The translations under genes were made by a program, and so were the position numbers. The notes under the pieces were generated by a model. That model was not told the origin of the DNA and made no database searches. It was given only the letters and a program-made list of their open reading frames with translations. Source: Prosthecochloris marina (lineage in GTDB: Bacteria; Bacteroidota; Chlorobiia; Chlorobiales; Chlorobiaceae). From it: DNA of 64,000 nucleotides. Of the stretch, positions 27,385 to 34,522 are shown piece after piece (within the stretch, counting starts at the first letter, position 1; each line of letters starts with the position of its first letter). The DNA lies in the NCBI RefSeq assembly GCF_003182595.1, contig NZ_PDNZ01000004.1:1-64000 (forward strand). The letters are read 5' to 3'.

Positions 27385-28221
27385 ATGAAGGCCGATAACT
27401 TTAATCTCCAGGCATATTTTTCCAGAATTAACTTTCAGGGTAGCGTTTCTGCAGATTTTTCAACATTGAAAAACATGATGCGGTGTCAGCTGTTTTCTGT
27501 ACCATTCGAGAATCTTGATGTGCAATTCGGGAAAGTTGTTTCACTCATACCGGAAGAGATTTATACAAAAATCGTCGATCAGAAGCGCGGTGGGTACTGT
27601 TATGAGATAAACGGATTGTTTGCCATGGCCCTCGGTGAGTTGGGCATACCGTATCAGTTTGTCGCCGCTCGTCCGATGACCTATCCTTCTCGTCGTCCGA
27701 AGACACATATGGTGATTGTGGCAAGCGTTAACGGTGAAAAATGGCTATGTGATCTTGGCTTCGGAAGCTACACTATACGTGAACCGGTCAATCTCAACTG
27801 GCTTGACCAAGACATCAAGCAGGATTTCGACACGTTCAGGCTGTCGCGGAATCCGAGGCAAGACTATCTTTTGCAGTTGCTTGACAACGGTGTTTGGAAA
27901 GACCTCTATGAATTCAATCTATGTCCCCAGGAGTGGATTGATTTCGAACCAGCCAACTATCTGAACTCCACCCATAAGGATTCGATTTTTGTACAGTCGC
28001 TGATGGTTGTTCTGCATACACCTGAAGGAAAAAAGGTTCTGAGCGGCGATCGCTTCAAATCCATTTCAGAAGGCATGACAGTGAAGTCATCGGTCAGCAA
28101 AGAGGAGATTGCTTCACTGTTGCAGCGAGAGTTTTCTCTCCAGTGCCAGCTCGAACAAGATTCAGGATATCGTTTTTCAGAAGCTAAACAAGTTGATAGC
28201 AGTAGTGCTGCTGGAGACTAG
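27385..28221 (+). CDS. nat: Arylamine N-acetyltransferase
   Basis: An arylamine N-acetyltransferase, which moves acetyl from acetyl-CoA to arylamines and hydrazines. From the ATG at 27385 it has 278 residues with the catalytic triad Cys72 (GGYCYEING), His108 (PKTHMV) and Asp123 (LCDLGFGS), almost exactly where characterised NATs have theirs. An upstream in-frame ATG at 27319 would add 22 residues and shift the triad, so 27385 is preferred. It is cytoplasmic. The immediately preceding sequence (about 27298-27325) contains AACAATGCGTTCAA, which resembles half of an attC site. The gene runs opposite to most neighbours. Confidence 0.92.
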   Translation: MKADNFNLQAYFSRINFQGSVSADFSTLKNMMRCQLFSVPFENLDVQFGKVVSLIPEEIYTKIVDQKRGGYCYEINGLFAMALGELGIPYQFVAARPMTYPSRRPKTHMVIVASVNGEKWLCDLGFGSYTIREPVNLNWLDQDIKQDFDTFRLSRNPRQDYLLQLLDNGVWKDLYEFNLCPQEWIDFEPANYLNSTHKDSIFVQSLMVVLHTPEGKKVLSGDRFKSISEGMTVKSSVSKEEIASLLQREFSLQCQLEQDSGYRFSEAKQVDSSSAAGD

Positions 28222-28493
28222 TTGCTAGAAACCCCATAGCAAAGGCTTACAACCGCTAAACACCCCTAACTGACATTTTTTTTAGATAGCGCACTTTTTT
28301 CTTGGCGAAGTATTGGCGAAATTCTAAATTGCAAAGACAACGTTTTTTAAGCCGTTGTTTGACCTTCCAAACGGCATATTCTTAGCAAATAACTCATAGA
28401 GCCTGGACGTTTTTTTCGTTCACGCCATAGCCGATGTTATCTGACTGATAGTAAGACAGCGCAGGTAGGCTTTAAAAACAGCACTATTAATCC

Positions 28494-28691
28494 ATGAAAA
28501 TCAGAGAATTCAAACACCGGGACCTGCGCTTTACCCTTCATGAGGAACCGGACCTGGATGGCCATGCCACCGTCACGCTTTTTATCGAAGATGAGGAAGT
28601 GAAAGACTCAAAAACCAGAATCCGGATAGAAGAGGTGAATGGTTTTTTCGAACGGTTGCAACAATCCATCGCTTCAACGATCAAAGGATAA
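28494..28691 (+). CDS. Small hypothetical protein
   Basis: A 65-residue charged protein (MKIREFKHRDLRFTLHEE..., IRIEEVNGFFERLQQSI) with no signal peptide or membrane segment. It looks like an alpha/beta small domain. I do not recognise it. No clear ribosome site precedes the ATG. The sequence just downstream on the opposite strand is an insertion-sequence remnant, so this area has been rearranged. The balanced amino-acid composition suggests a real gene, with limited certainty. Confidence 0.45.
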   Translation: MKIREFKHRDLRFTLHEEPDLDGHATVTLFIEDEEVKDSKTRIRIEEVNGFFERLQQSIASTIKG

Positions 28692-28715
28692 CGGCTTTCC
28701 GTTAGCCAACACTTT

Positions 28716-28832
28716 TCATACAAGCTTCTTGCAGCACACGTTGTCCCATCCTGAAAAAGTTGACGGTTTTTCAGGTGCATATATTTCATCTGGGGTTCGA
28801 TAATCTAGCGCCGGATGAAGCCGTTTGTTGTT
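28716..28832 (-). pseudogene. C-terminal remnant of an IS3-family transposase
   Basis: A 38-codon open stretch on the minus strand ending in TGA at 28716-28718 reads NNKRLHPALDYRTPDEIY. This is the typical end of IS3/IS150-type integrase-core transposases (N-x-x-R-x-H-x-x-L-x-Y-x-T-P). No upstream transposase sequence or terminal inverted repeats are visible, so only the last fragment of an old insertion remains. It marks a past mobile-element insertion in the accessory region. Confidence 0.75.
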
Positions 28833-28875
28833 AGTCGCAGAAGGTTATGGGATTAATGATCCTGCGAGGAGAGTG

Positions 28876-29421
28876 TCACTGTACCCTAAACCTGTTCAGT
28901 GCAGCCGCAGCTATTCCAACGATAACAAACGCAAAGGACGTATAAATGAAAGCATACTTGGTTGTTGTGCCAACAACCGCCAACCATGCGACAAAAGCAG
29001 GCTGTGAAGGATAGACTGAAAGCATTGTTACAATGCTCAGGTTTTCCAACAGATCAAAAATCGCCGCACCGAACGGCAATACATTCAGCAGTTGCATCTT
29101 GCTATCAGGCCTGAAACCTCGCTGGAAAAGCCACGAAATGAACAGAGCCAGAAACAATGTGTAAAGAATGGGATTGAGGATATCGGCTGTCAAATAAAAA
29201 AACCGGAGCAAGGAACGCCCCTTTTCACTGTATGCAGCAACAACAGCAAACGCCTCTTTCGGCGTATAAAAATGACGAGAGTCCAGCCCCTCTATACCGG
29301 CCGATGCAGTTTGAGCAATCGGTAGAGTGATCACCACGAACCCTACCAGGACAACAAAAAGCAAAAAAACCAGCCAGCCCTTGCTCCATCTGCGCAAATG
29401 ATCCGCAAGATTTCTTATCAT
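28876..29421 (-). CDS. Four-helix membrane protein of unknown function
   Basis: A 181-residue protein with about four hydrophobic segments (near 16-36, 72-97, 108-130 and 150-175) and a soluble loop after the first. The start (29419-29421) lies 2 nt after the beta-lactamase stop codon, so the two genes are one transcription unit and probably translationally coupled. I recognise no domain. The tight linkage to a secreted class D beta-lactamase is the main clue to function. An accessory or unrelated cargo role are both possible. Confidence 0.7.
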   Translation of the reverse strand: MIRNLADHLRRWSKGWLVFLLFVVLVGFVVITLPIAQTASAGIEGLDSRHFYTPKEAFAVVAAYSEKGRSLLRFFYLTADILNPILYTLFLALFISWLFQRGFRPDSKMQLLNVLPFGAAIFDLLENLSIVTMLSVYPSQPAFVAWLAVVGTTTKYAFIYTSFAFVIVGIAAAALNRFRVQ

Positions 29422-29423
29422 GC

Positions 29424-30263
29424 TTACAATAACCCTCGAGCGTTTAAAACTCCTTCGACAATCGCTTTCGCTTCCCTGCCGGAAGGATTTTCACCTCCTT
29501 TGACATTACACGCAAAAACGTAAACATTTCCTTTGCTCTCCACGAACCCGACAAACCAACCCAGCGTCCAACTACCTTCAGCATCCATTCCTGAACCGGT
29601 TTTTCCATAGAGTGTTCCTTTTTCAGTTTTAGCAACCAGCATTACATCACGTAATGTCTCGACGTTACTGTCAGAAAAAGGCAGTTTTCCATCAAGCAGT
29701 TTATTCAGAAGTGCTACTTGCTCGTCTGCACTGATAACAACTGTTTCACGTTCGGGATGGTAAAGCCAGAAAACATCGATACCGGCTGAAATATCCATAC
29801 TGCCATAACCAATCCGCTCCATGTATGATTTCATGCACTCAGACCCAATTTGCCGGGCAAGAATTTGAAAAGCAGGCACCGCCGAAACACGAAATGCCTC
29901 ACGAAGCGACAGGTCTTTATTCCATGCATCATAGCTGCGATGCACCCCGTCCCATGAGTACCACGGTTCGTCCGAACCCTCGATCAGGCCAAGTTCCAGC
30001 CCGATAAGCGTGTTGTAGATCTTGAATGTTGAACAGGGAGCAAGTGGCTTTGCGGCACGCACTGGATCAACGGATATCGTTTCCCCAGAAGAACTGTTGT
30101 GGAGCACGAATGCCGTATCATAGCCCGTGAACAGGGATCTGTCAATTTCCTGCGACTTTGATTGCAGCGGAAACAAGAGGAAAAGAAAAAGCAGAAAAAT
30201 AAACCAGTTCATAGGCGCTGTATTTTCGAGGATTGTTGAACTGTCAGTAATTCTCATCAACAC
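29424..30263 (-). CDS. Class D (OXA-type) beta-lactamase
   Basis: A serine beta-lactamase of class D. In the 279-residue reading the active-site motif is Ser78-Thr-Phe-Lys81 (PCSTFKIYN), followed by Ser127-Ala-Val129 (FRVSAVPAF), the third motif as YGS at 153-155 in place of the usual YGN, and Lys221-Thr-Gly (YGKTGSG). A better start is the ATG at 30210-30212, which begins directly at the signal peptide (NWFIFLLFLFLLFPLQ); the longer form starts at GTG 30263. It is exported to the periplasm. Such enzymes hydrolyse penicillins and sometimes carbapenems. It is co-transcribed with the membrane protein downstream and lies about 50 bp after the phosphatase gene. Confidence 0.93.
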   Translation of the reverse strand: MLMRITDSSTILENTAPMNWFIFLLFLFLLFPLQSKSQEIDRSLFTGYDTAFVLHNSSSGETISVDPVRAAKPLAPCSTFKIYNTLIGLELGLIEGSDEPWYSWDGVHRSYDAWNKDLSLREAFRVSAVPAFQILARQIGSECMKSYMERIGYGSMDISAGIDVFWLYHPERETVVISADEQVALLNKLLDGKLPFSDSNVETLRDVMLVAKTEKGTLYGKTGSGMDAEGSWTLGWFVGFVESKGNVYVFACNVKGGENPSGREAKAIVEGVLNARGLL

Positions 30264-30305
30264 ACTTCATATAGTTATATACGTCTTTCCGTCCCCTTTT
30301 TCTTG

Positions 30306-30758
30306 TTATAACCCAACATCTTTTCCTTCCAGACCCATGAAATCTCGCCATACCATATTTGGCTCCCACTCAGCGATAATGACTTTCTTCGCTTCTTCAG
30401 AACTCACTTTGTGAACCAACCTGAAATATTGATACAGGAACGCTGACACTCTGTAATTCACGACACAATGCACCCAGCACTTCTTCCCTTCAAATGCCTG
30501 CATAAGAGAGAAAAACGACCTCAGATGCTCAGCCGTAGGTGATTCGAATGGAACGGCAAGATGCACGTACATCATCTTTCGCGCTGTTACGATGTAACCT
30601 TCTTCCGGTATCGCGTTATCGGAGTTTGGCATCGCTAGATTGATCACCACTTCAAAACCCGCTTCAGCGATTTCCTTAAACTGCAGTTCTTCAGGCTGAC
30701 CGGAAGAAGCTAAACTTTCCGAAATCGCCTTGTAGTTTGTGATTTCTTCGATGCTCAT
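30306..30758 (-). CDS. Protein tyrosine phosphatase-like protein with C-X4-R loop
   Basis: A 150-residue protein of the small phosphatase group related to the beta-lactamase-hydrolase-like (BLH, DUF442-like) domain. The N-terminal part (ITNYKAISESLASSGQPEE and GFEVVINLAMP) matches that group. The active-site loop reads HCVVNYRVSAF, with four residues between Cys and Arg where classical PTPs have five. This variant recurs in the group, but activity is not assured. The gene starts 4 nt after an attC-like site. Its stop overlaps a TTATAAC box identical to the complement of that site's right box, so it looks like one cassette. Confidence 0.75.
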   Translation of the reverse strand: MSIEEITNYKAISESLASSGQPEELQFKEIAEAGFEVVINLAMPNSDNAIPEEGYIVTARKMMYVHLAVPFESPTAEHLRSFFSLMQAFEGKKCWVHCVVNYRVSAFLYQYFRLVHKVSSEEAKKVIIAEWEPNMVWRDFMGLEGKDVGL

Positions 30759-30761
30759 TGA

Positions 30762-30828
30762 TTATAACGCATGGCATAACCGGCAATTTTCGTAGCGCAT
30801 AGCGGCACGAAGATTGTCCGGGTTCATG
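30762..30828 (-). mobile_element. attC-like recombination site 2
   Basis: A 67-nt site between the protease and phosphatase genes. On the minus strand the left box is CATGAAC (30822-30828) and the right box GTTATAA (30762-30768). The stem pairs CCGG-(A)-CAAT-x-TTCGT with ACGAA-x-ATTG-CCGG. One unpaired A sits in the left arm, as in the extrahelical bases that set strand polarity in true attC sites. The end reads GCCATGCGTTATAA, close to known attC right halves. It is the best-formed site in the window. Confidence 0.68.
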
Positions 30829-30834
30829 CAAATG

Positions 30835-31680
30835 TCAGGATAGTTTTGACACCATCCGTGTTTTGAATTCATTTAAATAATCGAAAAATGAAATGTCAAA
30901 TACATCTAAAAAAACGTCTTTGCTATCTTTATTTTGAAGTAATTGATGATAATAAACAATGAAGCGGTCGTGTCCATATGTGTTTATCAAATCATCCACA
31001 ATGCATCCAAATTCGGAGTATATAAAATAGTACTTGTCTTTTAGTTTGAACTTTTTGGATTCAATTGGCGCCTGCTGCAATGGCTGCGGCCACCAGTAAG
31101 GATGAAAAAAGATATCTTTTGATAAATGCTCAGAAACTTCTCGTTGCGTGAAATAACCTGCTTTACCAAACTGATCAGACGAGTATACGGCGATACCTTC
31201 ATTAAGCCATGCAGGAAATGTAAACGTTCCAAACAAAGACAAATTCTGTTGAGTAAGCGAGTGCGATAGTTCGTGCTGAAGATACATTCCAAAGCGTTTT
31301 TCATTTGCAGTTGCTTCATCCTGCACCTTTCTTGAAAATACGATTCTACCCAAAAAAGGAAATGATTGAGCACGCGTTAACGAGCCCGTTATTCTTTTCT
31401 TTTCCTGATCGGATTCGCAAAGAATAATATCAACTTTCCGCTTATACTTAAGACGATGAATTTTTTCGTTTTCATCGATCAATTCGTCAACATCCTCCAA
31501 ACTTGGCAGATTGTACCCCTTGTGATAATATACAGTTGCTCTTTTGTAGATTTTCTGCTCAAAGCCTACAATTACCGGACTATAAGGAACCAACCTTCCA
31601 TATACAGTCGAATATCCAGTTATGACAATTAAAATGACAAAAACACTGATGCTTAGTATTTTGATTTTTTTTGCATTCAT
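30835..31680 (-). CDS. Membrane-anchored HExxH metalloprotease-like protein
   Basis: A 281-residue protein with one N-terminal membrane anchor (about 8-28, ILSISVFVILIVITGYSTVY) and a periplasmic domain. That domain carries the zinc motif HELSHSL (about 136-142) and the downstream glutamate in WLNEGIAVY, the gluzincin arrangement of MA-clan peptidases. It is probably a zinc peptidase acting outside the inner membrane; the substrate is unknown. The gene is bracketed by attC-like sites (31698-31757 upstream, 30762-30828 downstream), with almost no spare sequence, as expected for one gene cassette. Confidence 0.78.
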   Translation of the reverse strand: MNAKKIKILSISVFVILIVITGYSTVYGRLVPYSPVIVGFEQKIYKRATVYYHKGYNLPSLEDVDELIDENEKIHRLKYKRKVDIILCESDQEKKRITGSLTRAQSFPFLGRIVFSRKVQDEATANEKRFGMYLQHELSHSLTQQNLSLFGTFTFPAWLNEGIAVYSSDQFGKAGYFTQREVSEHLSKDIFFHPYWWPQPLQQAPIESKKFKLKDKYYFIYSEFGCIVDDLINTYGHDRFIVYYHQLLQNKDSKDVFLDVFDISFFDYLNEFKTRMVSKLS

Positions 31681-31697
31681 TATTACCTATTCTTTTA

Positions 31698-31757
31698 TCC
31701 CAACGATGAAGCTCAGTGGCGCGGCTTGTCCGCATCCGCTGAAGCGCCTTGTTCAGC
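31698..31757 (-). mobile_element. attC-like recombination site 3
   Basis: A 60-nt site that overlaps the 3' end of the GNAT gene (stop at 31713-31715). On the minus strand the outer boxes are GCTGAAC (31751-31757) and GTTGGGA (31698-31704). The stem has GCT-(T)-CAG against CTGAGC, with one unpaired T, and GCGG/CCGC around the loop. The start GAACAAGGCGCTTCAGCGGA is strikingly like attC sites of Pseudomonas-type integrons. The following protease gene begins 18 nt after the right box. Confidence 0.68.
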
Positions 31758-32201
31758 ACTAACCAACGTCTTTCTGAAAACGACCTGTCCGTCGTCAAGG
31801 AAACCATCTTTATACCAACCGAGATGTAAATAAAATCCTACTGCTCGAAGTTCGGATTCCGACCCTGTCGAAAGCCACGCTTTTTGAACTCCCACTCTGC
31901 GCAATCCCTCTTCGGCGGCATCCATAAGCACCCGTCCAAACCCGTTGCCTTGAAATTCAGGTCTTACAAAGCAGGCGAAAACGTAGCCATCCGAAATTTG
32001 CACCATCGAGAATCCGACGGGCTGACCGTCTTCCTCAGCGAGGATCGTAATGTAGTCTTCCCCTTCAATCATTTCCTTGACGCTTTGAATGGTTATGCCG
32101 AGGCTTGCCAGTTCCTCTCGTGATTGGTAGTTCTCCACGACCGAACACCGGATATCAAATAATGTCTCGGCGTCATTGGCCAACGCTGGTCTCAATTTCA
32201 T
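31713..32201 (-). CDS. GNAT-family N-acetyltransferase
   Basis: A 162-residue acetyltransferase from the ATG at 32199-32201 (MKLRPALANDAET); a longer form would begin at 32228. The acetyl-CoA motif RPEFQGNGFGRVLMDAAEEG is clear, and the preceding strand reads GYVFACFV. The substrate is unknown. The last 15 residues (SAEQGASADADKPRH) are encoded by the attC-like site 31698-31757, so the stop codon lies inside the recombination site. This is seen in some integron cassettes. It is followed by the protease cassette on the same strand. Confidence 0.88.
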   Translation of the reverse strand: MKLRPALANDAETLFDIRCSVVENYQSREELASLGITIQSVKEMIEGEDYITILAEEDGQPVGFSMVQISDGYVFACFVRPEFQGNGFGRVLMDAAEEGLRRVGVQKAWLSTGSESELRAVGFYLHLGWYKDGFLDDGQVVFRKTLVSAEQGASADADKPRH

Positions 32202-32228
32202 AAGCTTTTGTCTCTTGCTGCCGAACAT

Positions 32229-32483
32229 TATTTAGTATCTGTACTACAGCTTCTCTTGTGCCACATCAATAAGATACCGCTTAAACACCTCTCTCCGGCA
32301 TACAGCTTGCAAATTCTGGCTATATATGGGAAGTGCGTACACACCGTTAACCAGTGTGGTGATCGTGAGGCGCTGGAATAATTCGAGGGATTTATATTTT
32401 GAAGGAAATGGTCTGCATTTTCCAGCCCACACAGGCCAGCACAATTAACGTTTGCCAGAGCATCTCCATAAAATGAAATCGCG
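32229..32483. other. Intergenic region between divergent GNAT genes, possible gene remnants
   Basis: On the minus strand two short stretches look protein-like but are out of frame with one another: MLWQTLIVLACVGWKMQ (from about 32463) and a 66-codon frame at 32244-32444 ending LPIYSQNLQAVCRREVFKRY. They may be pieces of one decayed gene that I cannot name. The segment also serves as the upstream region for both GNAT genes. No attC-like site is evident here. Confidence 0.25.
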
Positions 32484-33038
32484 ATGACAAAAGAAAATGT
32501 CCTGATAAGAGACGAGAAAAAGTACGATGCCGACGTCATTACCGAAGTGACTGCGGCGGCTTTCGAGTCTCTGGAATTCAGCACCCACACGGAGCAGTTC
32601 ATCATCGAGGAGCTTCGTTCCTCAAGGGCCTTGACCTTATCACTGGTCGCAGAAGTAGACGGCCATGTTGTGGGGCATATCGCATTTTCTCCCGTGGCCA
32701 TTTCAGATGGCACCACTGATTGGTACGGACTTGGGCCGGTTTCCGTGCTGCCGCCCTACCAGCGAAAAGGTATTGGCACAGCGCTGATACAGGAAGGGCT
32801 GTCACGATTGAAAGACCTCGGGGCTAAAGGCTGCTGTCTCATCGGGCATCCACAGTATTACAGGAAATTTGGATTTGAAAATGTTCCCGGGCTTGGACTG
32901 AAGGGAGTTCCAGAAGAGATATTTTTCGCACTTTCTTTTGACGGCTGTTTTCCGCAGGGTAATACCACACTCCACGAAGCATTCAAAGCTACCGGCCCGC
33001 AAGCGCCAGCAGGAAACACAGACGCGTCGAACTCCTGA
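32484..33038 (+). CDS. GNAT-family N-acetyltransferase (YhbS-like)
   Basis: A 184-residue acetyltransferase with the acetyl-CoA binding block VLPPYQRKGIGTALIQEGLS and the companion GCCLIGHPQYYRKFGFE that marks the YhbS-like branch. Cytoplasmic; substrate unknown. It runs opposite to its neighbours. Its last residues (PAGNTDASNS) run into sequence that resembles the flank of the attC-like site 5 (shared CGTCGAACTCC near 33024 and 33270). The tail may therefore also derive from recombination-site sequence. No strong ribosome site is seen before the ATG. Confidence 0.88.
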   Translation: MTKENVLIRDEKKYDADVITEVTAAAFESLEFSTHTEQFIIEELRSSRALTLSLVAEVDGHVVGHIAFSPVAISDGTTDWYGLGPVSVLPPYQRKGIGTALIQEGLSRLKDLGAKGCCLIGHPQYYRKFGFENVPGLGLKGVPEEIFFALSFDGCFPQGNTTLHEAFKATGPQAPAGNTDASNS

Positions 33039-33072
33039 TGCTTGACGCCAGGGCTCACAAATCCCCGCAAGT

Positions 33073-33150
33073 ATGAAGATTCGCAAAGCACAGTTCTCAC
33101 TGGCTGGGGTGGCTGGATTGCTGGATGTGTATGGGGTGGAGATTGAATGA
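33073..33150 (+). pseudogene. 3' end remnant of a second pentapeptide-repeat gene
   Basis: Twenty-five codons plus TGA read KIRKAQFSLAGVAGLLDVYG and end GVEIE, nearly the same as the C-terminus of the intact Qnr-like protein at 25605-26186 (RIRKARFSLTGVTGLLDVYG, GIEIE). No pentapeptide repeats precede it; the upstream sequence belongs to the GNAT gene end. It is the last fragment of a paralogous gene whose body was lost. Confidence 0.82.
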
Positions 33151-33312
33151 GGTAAAGAGATGTTGAGGTGTTGATTCGTTGAGTGCTTACAAAAGATTCT
33201 TTAATGCTTGTAACAGTAAAAACACCCACCCACTTATAAAGCTAATAGGATGTCCCCTATTTCAATGAGCCGTCGAACTCCATGCTTAGCGACAATTGCT
33301 GCGGAGTGCCAA

Positions 33313-33356
33313 GCGCCAAGAAAGCGTTAAGAAATCACTTGAACGCATTGTTAGCA
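33313..33356 (-). mobile_element. attC-like recombination site 5 (short, degenerate)
   Basis: Begins 3 nt after the TIR gene stop. The left box is TGCTAAC (33350-33356), followed by AAT and a hairpin GCGTT-(C)-AAG/CTTAACGC with one unpaired C. The right box is poor (CTTGGCGC at 33313-33320 in place of GTTRRRY). The left half AACAATGCGTTCAAG is a textbook attC start. At 44 nt it is shorter than functional sites usually are, so it is probably decayed. Confidence 0.5.
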
Positions 33357-33358
33357 GC

Positions 33359-33742
33359 TCAGGCATTTTGAAAATCTTTCAATGCCGTCATTAACTTCAT
33401 ACCGGCTTTCCATGAAAGTTCGTCACCTTCAAATTCCGAACGATAGAGACCTTGAAGGTTTGAAGGCACTGGGATTCGCTTATCCCAGAGTAGAATTACC
33501 TTCTTATTATAGAGAACGAAAGCCGCACCAATTTCGATCAAAACATTCTGATTAATTGAAGGCATTTTATCTTCAGTAGGCTCTTCATCAACAGACACGA
33601 TAATGACTGCAGCGTTGCATTTCCGCATTGAATTGAAGACTTTCTCCGGAACGGGAATTGCACTCGTTTCTTCTGTGACGGCAAGCTCATAGGGGATCTC
33701 TGCTACTCCCAGCATTGTTTCGACTTGCTCTACGATCTCCAT
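33359..33742 (-). CDS. TIR-like domain protein, 3' part of a frameshifted gene
   Basis: A 127-residue frame carrying most of a TIR-like domain of the PF10137 type (predicted nucleotide-binding, Cap12/Pycsar-type): VPEKVFNSMRKCNAAVIIVS, then INQNVLIEIGAAFVLYNKKV and ILLWDKRIPVPSNLQGLY. The same frame is open further upstream to 33814 and there encodes VFISHGKNM, the start of the TIR fold. That part lies beyond the stop of the preceding gene's frame. The domain family degrades NAD+ in several anti-phage systems. See the upstream half at 33783-34445. An attC-like site follows the stop codon. Confidence 0.8.
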   Translation of the reverse strand: MEIVEQVETMLGVAEIPYELAVTEETSAIPVPEKVFNSMRKCNAAVIIVSVDEEPTEDKMPSINQNVLIEIGAAFVLYNKKVILLWDKRIPVPSNLQGLYRSEFEGDELSWKAGMKLMTALKDFQNA

Positions 33743-33782
33743 ATTTTTACCGTGAGAAATAAATACTCGAACAGCAGTCTCC

Positions 33783-34445
33783 TCATCGACAGCTACAGTG
33801 GAAAGAGTTTTCGATTAATATCGGTGGCTCCACTTCTTTATCATCATTCTCCGCCTGTTTTTTTTCCAGTTTCGACACGACCTCACTGTCTTCTACAGAA
33901 GGTTCTTCTTCTTTAGAAATTCCCGCGCCTATAAACAACTCCAGTGTATCGGTGCTTAAAGCAAGTCGTGTGGTCTGCCCCCTACGACCAATGGTTAAAG
34001 TACCAAGTTTGGCCTCTTCACAAAGGCGAAAAAAACACACCACGCGATCTTTAATCGATTGTTCATTGTCTGTCCCTAGAACTTCTGAAAAATGCTCGTG
34101 CCAATGTGAGCCAGCATCGACGTTGCTAATTTCTTCAAGATCACTATGGAATGCCCACTCCAAGACTGACACATACGCAGTATTCGATTTTAAGATTTCT
34201 TGAAAAACGACATGTCGAGGCCATGAGTTCCTTGCCAAGTGCCAGCCTCGCTCATCAAGCTTAATATTCTCTCCCTCTCTTTTGATGATATTCCACTGGT
34301 CATAAGCAGGCATCTTTCGAGCATCTAATATCTGCTTTCTTATTACCTTTTTCGCATCATCAACTGAAGCTCCGGCAGGCTTGGTTTTCAGGTAACCTAT
34401 AAGATCGTTTATGTCTTCAATTGTGACCAATACAGGTAGAGCCAT
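33783..34445 (-). CDS. N-terminal (winged-helix-like) half of a split TIR effector
   Basis: A 220-residue frame. The N-terminal part (about 1-80) looks like a winged-helix domain (IEDINDLIGYLKTKPAGASV, KREGENIKLDERGWHLARNS), followed by a helical middle and an acidic linker. After Glu212 (PPILIE) the frame runs 8 more codons to TGA at 33783. Removing one A from the AAAA run at 33808-33811 would continue it as TLSTVAVDEETAVRVFISHG into the TIR-like frame. That would give a single protein of about 361 residues. The gene is therefore probably frameshifted, by mutation, by sequencing error or by a reversible slip. It lies 30 nt after an attC-like site. Confidence 0.72.
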   Translation of the reverse strand: MALPVLVTIEDINDLIGYLKTKPAGASVDDAKKVIRKQILDARKMPAYDQWNIIKREGENIKLDERGWHLARNSWPRHVVFQEILKSNTAYVSVLEWAFHSDLEEISNVDAGSHWHEHFSEVLGTDNEQSIKDRVVCFFRLCEEAKLGTLTIGRRGQTTRLALSTDTLELFIGAGISKEEEPSVEDSEVVSKLEKKQAENDDKEVEPPILIENSFHCSCR

Positions 34446-34474
34446 GATTCTTCCTTTTTATCTTCTAGTAAAGA

Positions 34475-34522
34475 AGCTAACGTTGCCTTCAGGGGTTTCT
34501 CAGTTGCAATGCCGTGTTAGCT
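34475..34522 (-). mobile_element. attC-like recombination site 4
   Basis: The outer boxes AGCTAAC (34516-34522) and GTTAGCT (34475-34481) are perfect complements over 7 bp. The inner parts (ATTGC and GGCAAC) pair only partly and with unequal spacing. The SIR2 stop codon TAA lies inside the left box, as is common for cassettes. It separates the SIR2 and winged-helix/TIR genes. At 48 nt it is short, so it may be degenerate. Confidence 0.52.

Noticed and set aside
28331..28365. Hairpin CAACG/CGTTG with T-rich loop as terminator for the N-acetyltransferase
   Set aside because: The T run is in the loop, not after the stem, and it lies over 100 bp from the stop; function unclear.
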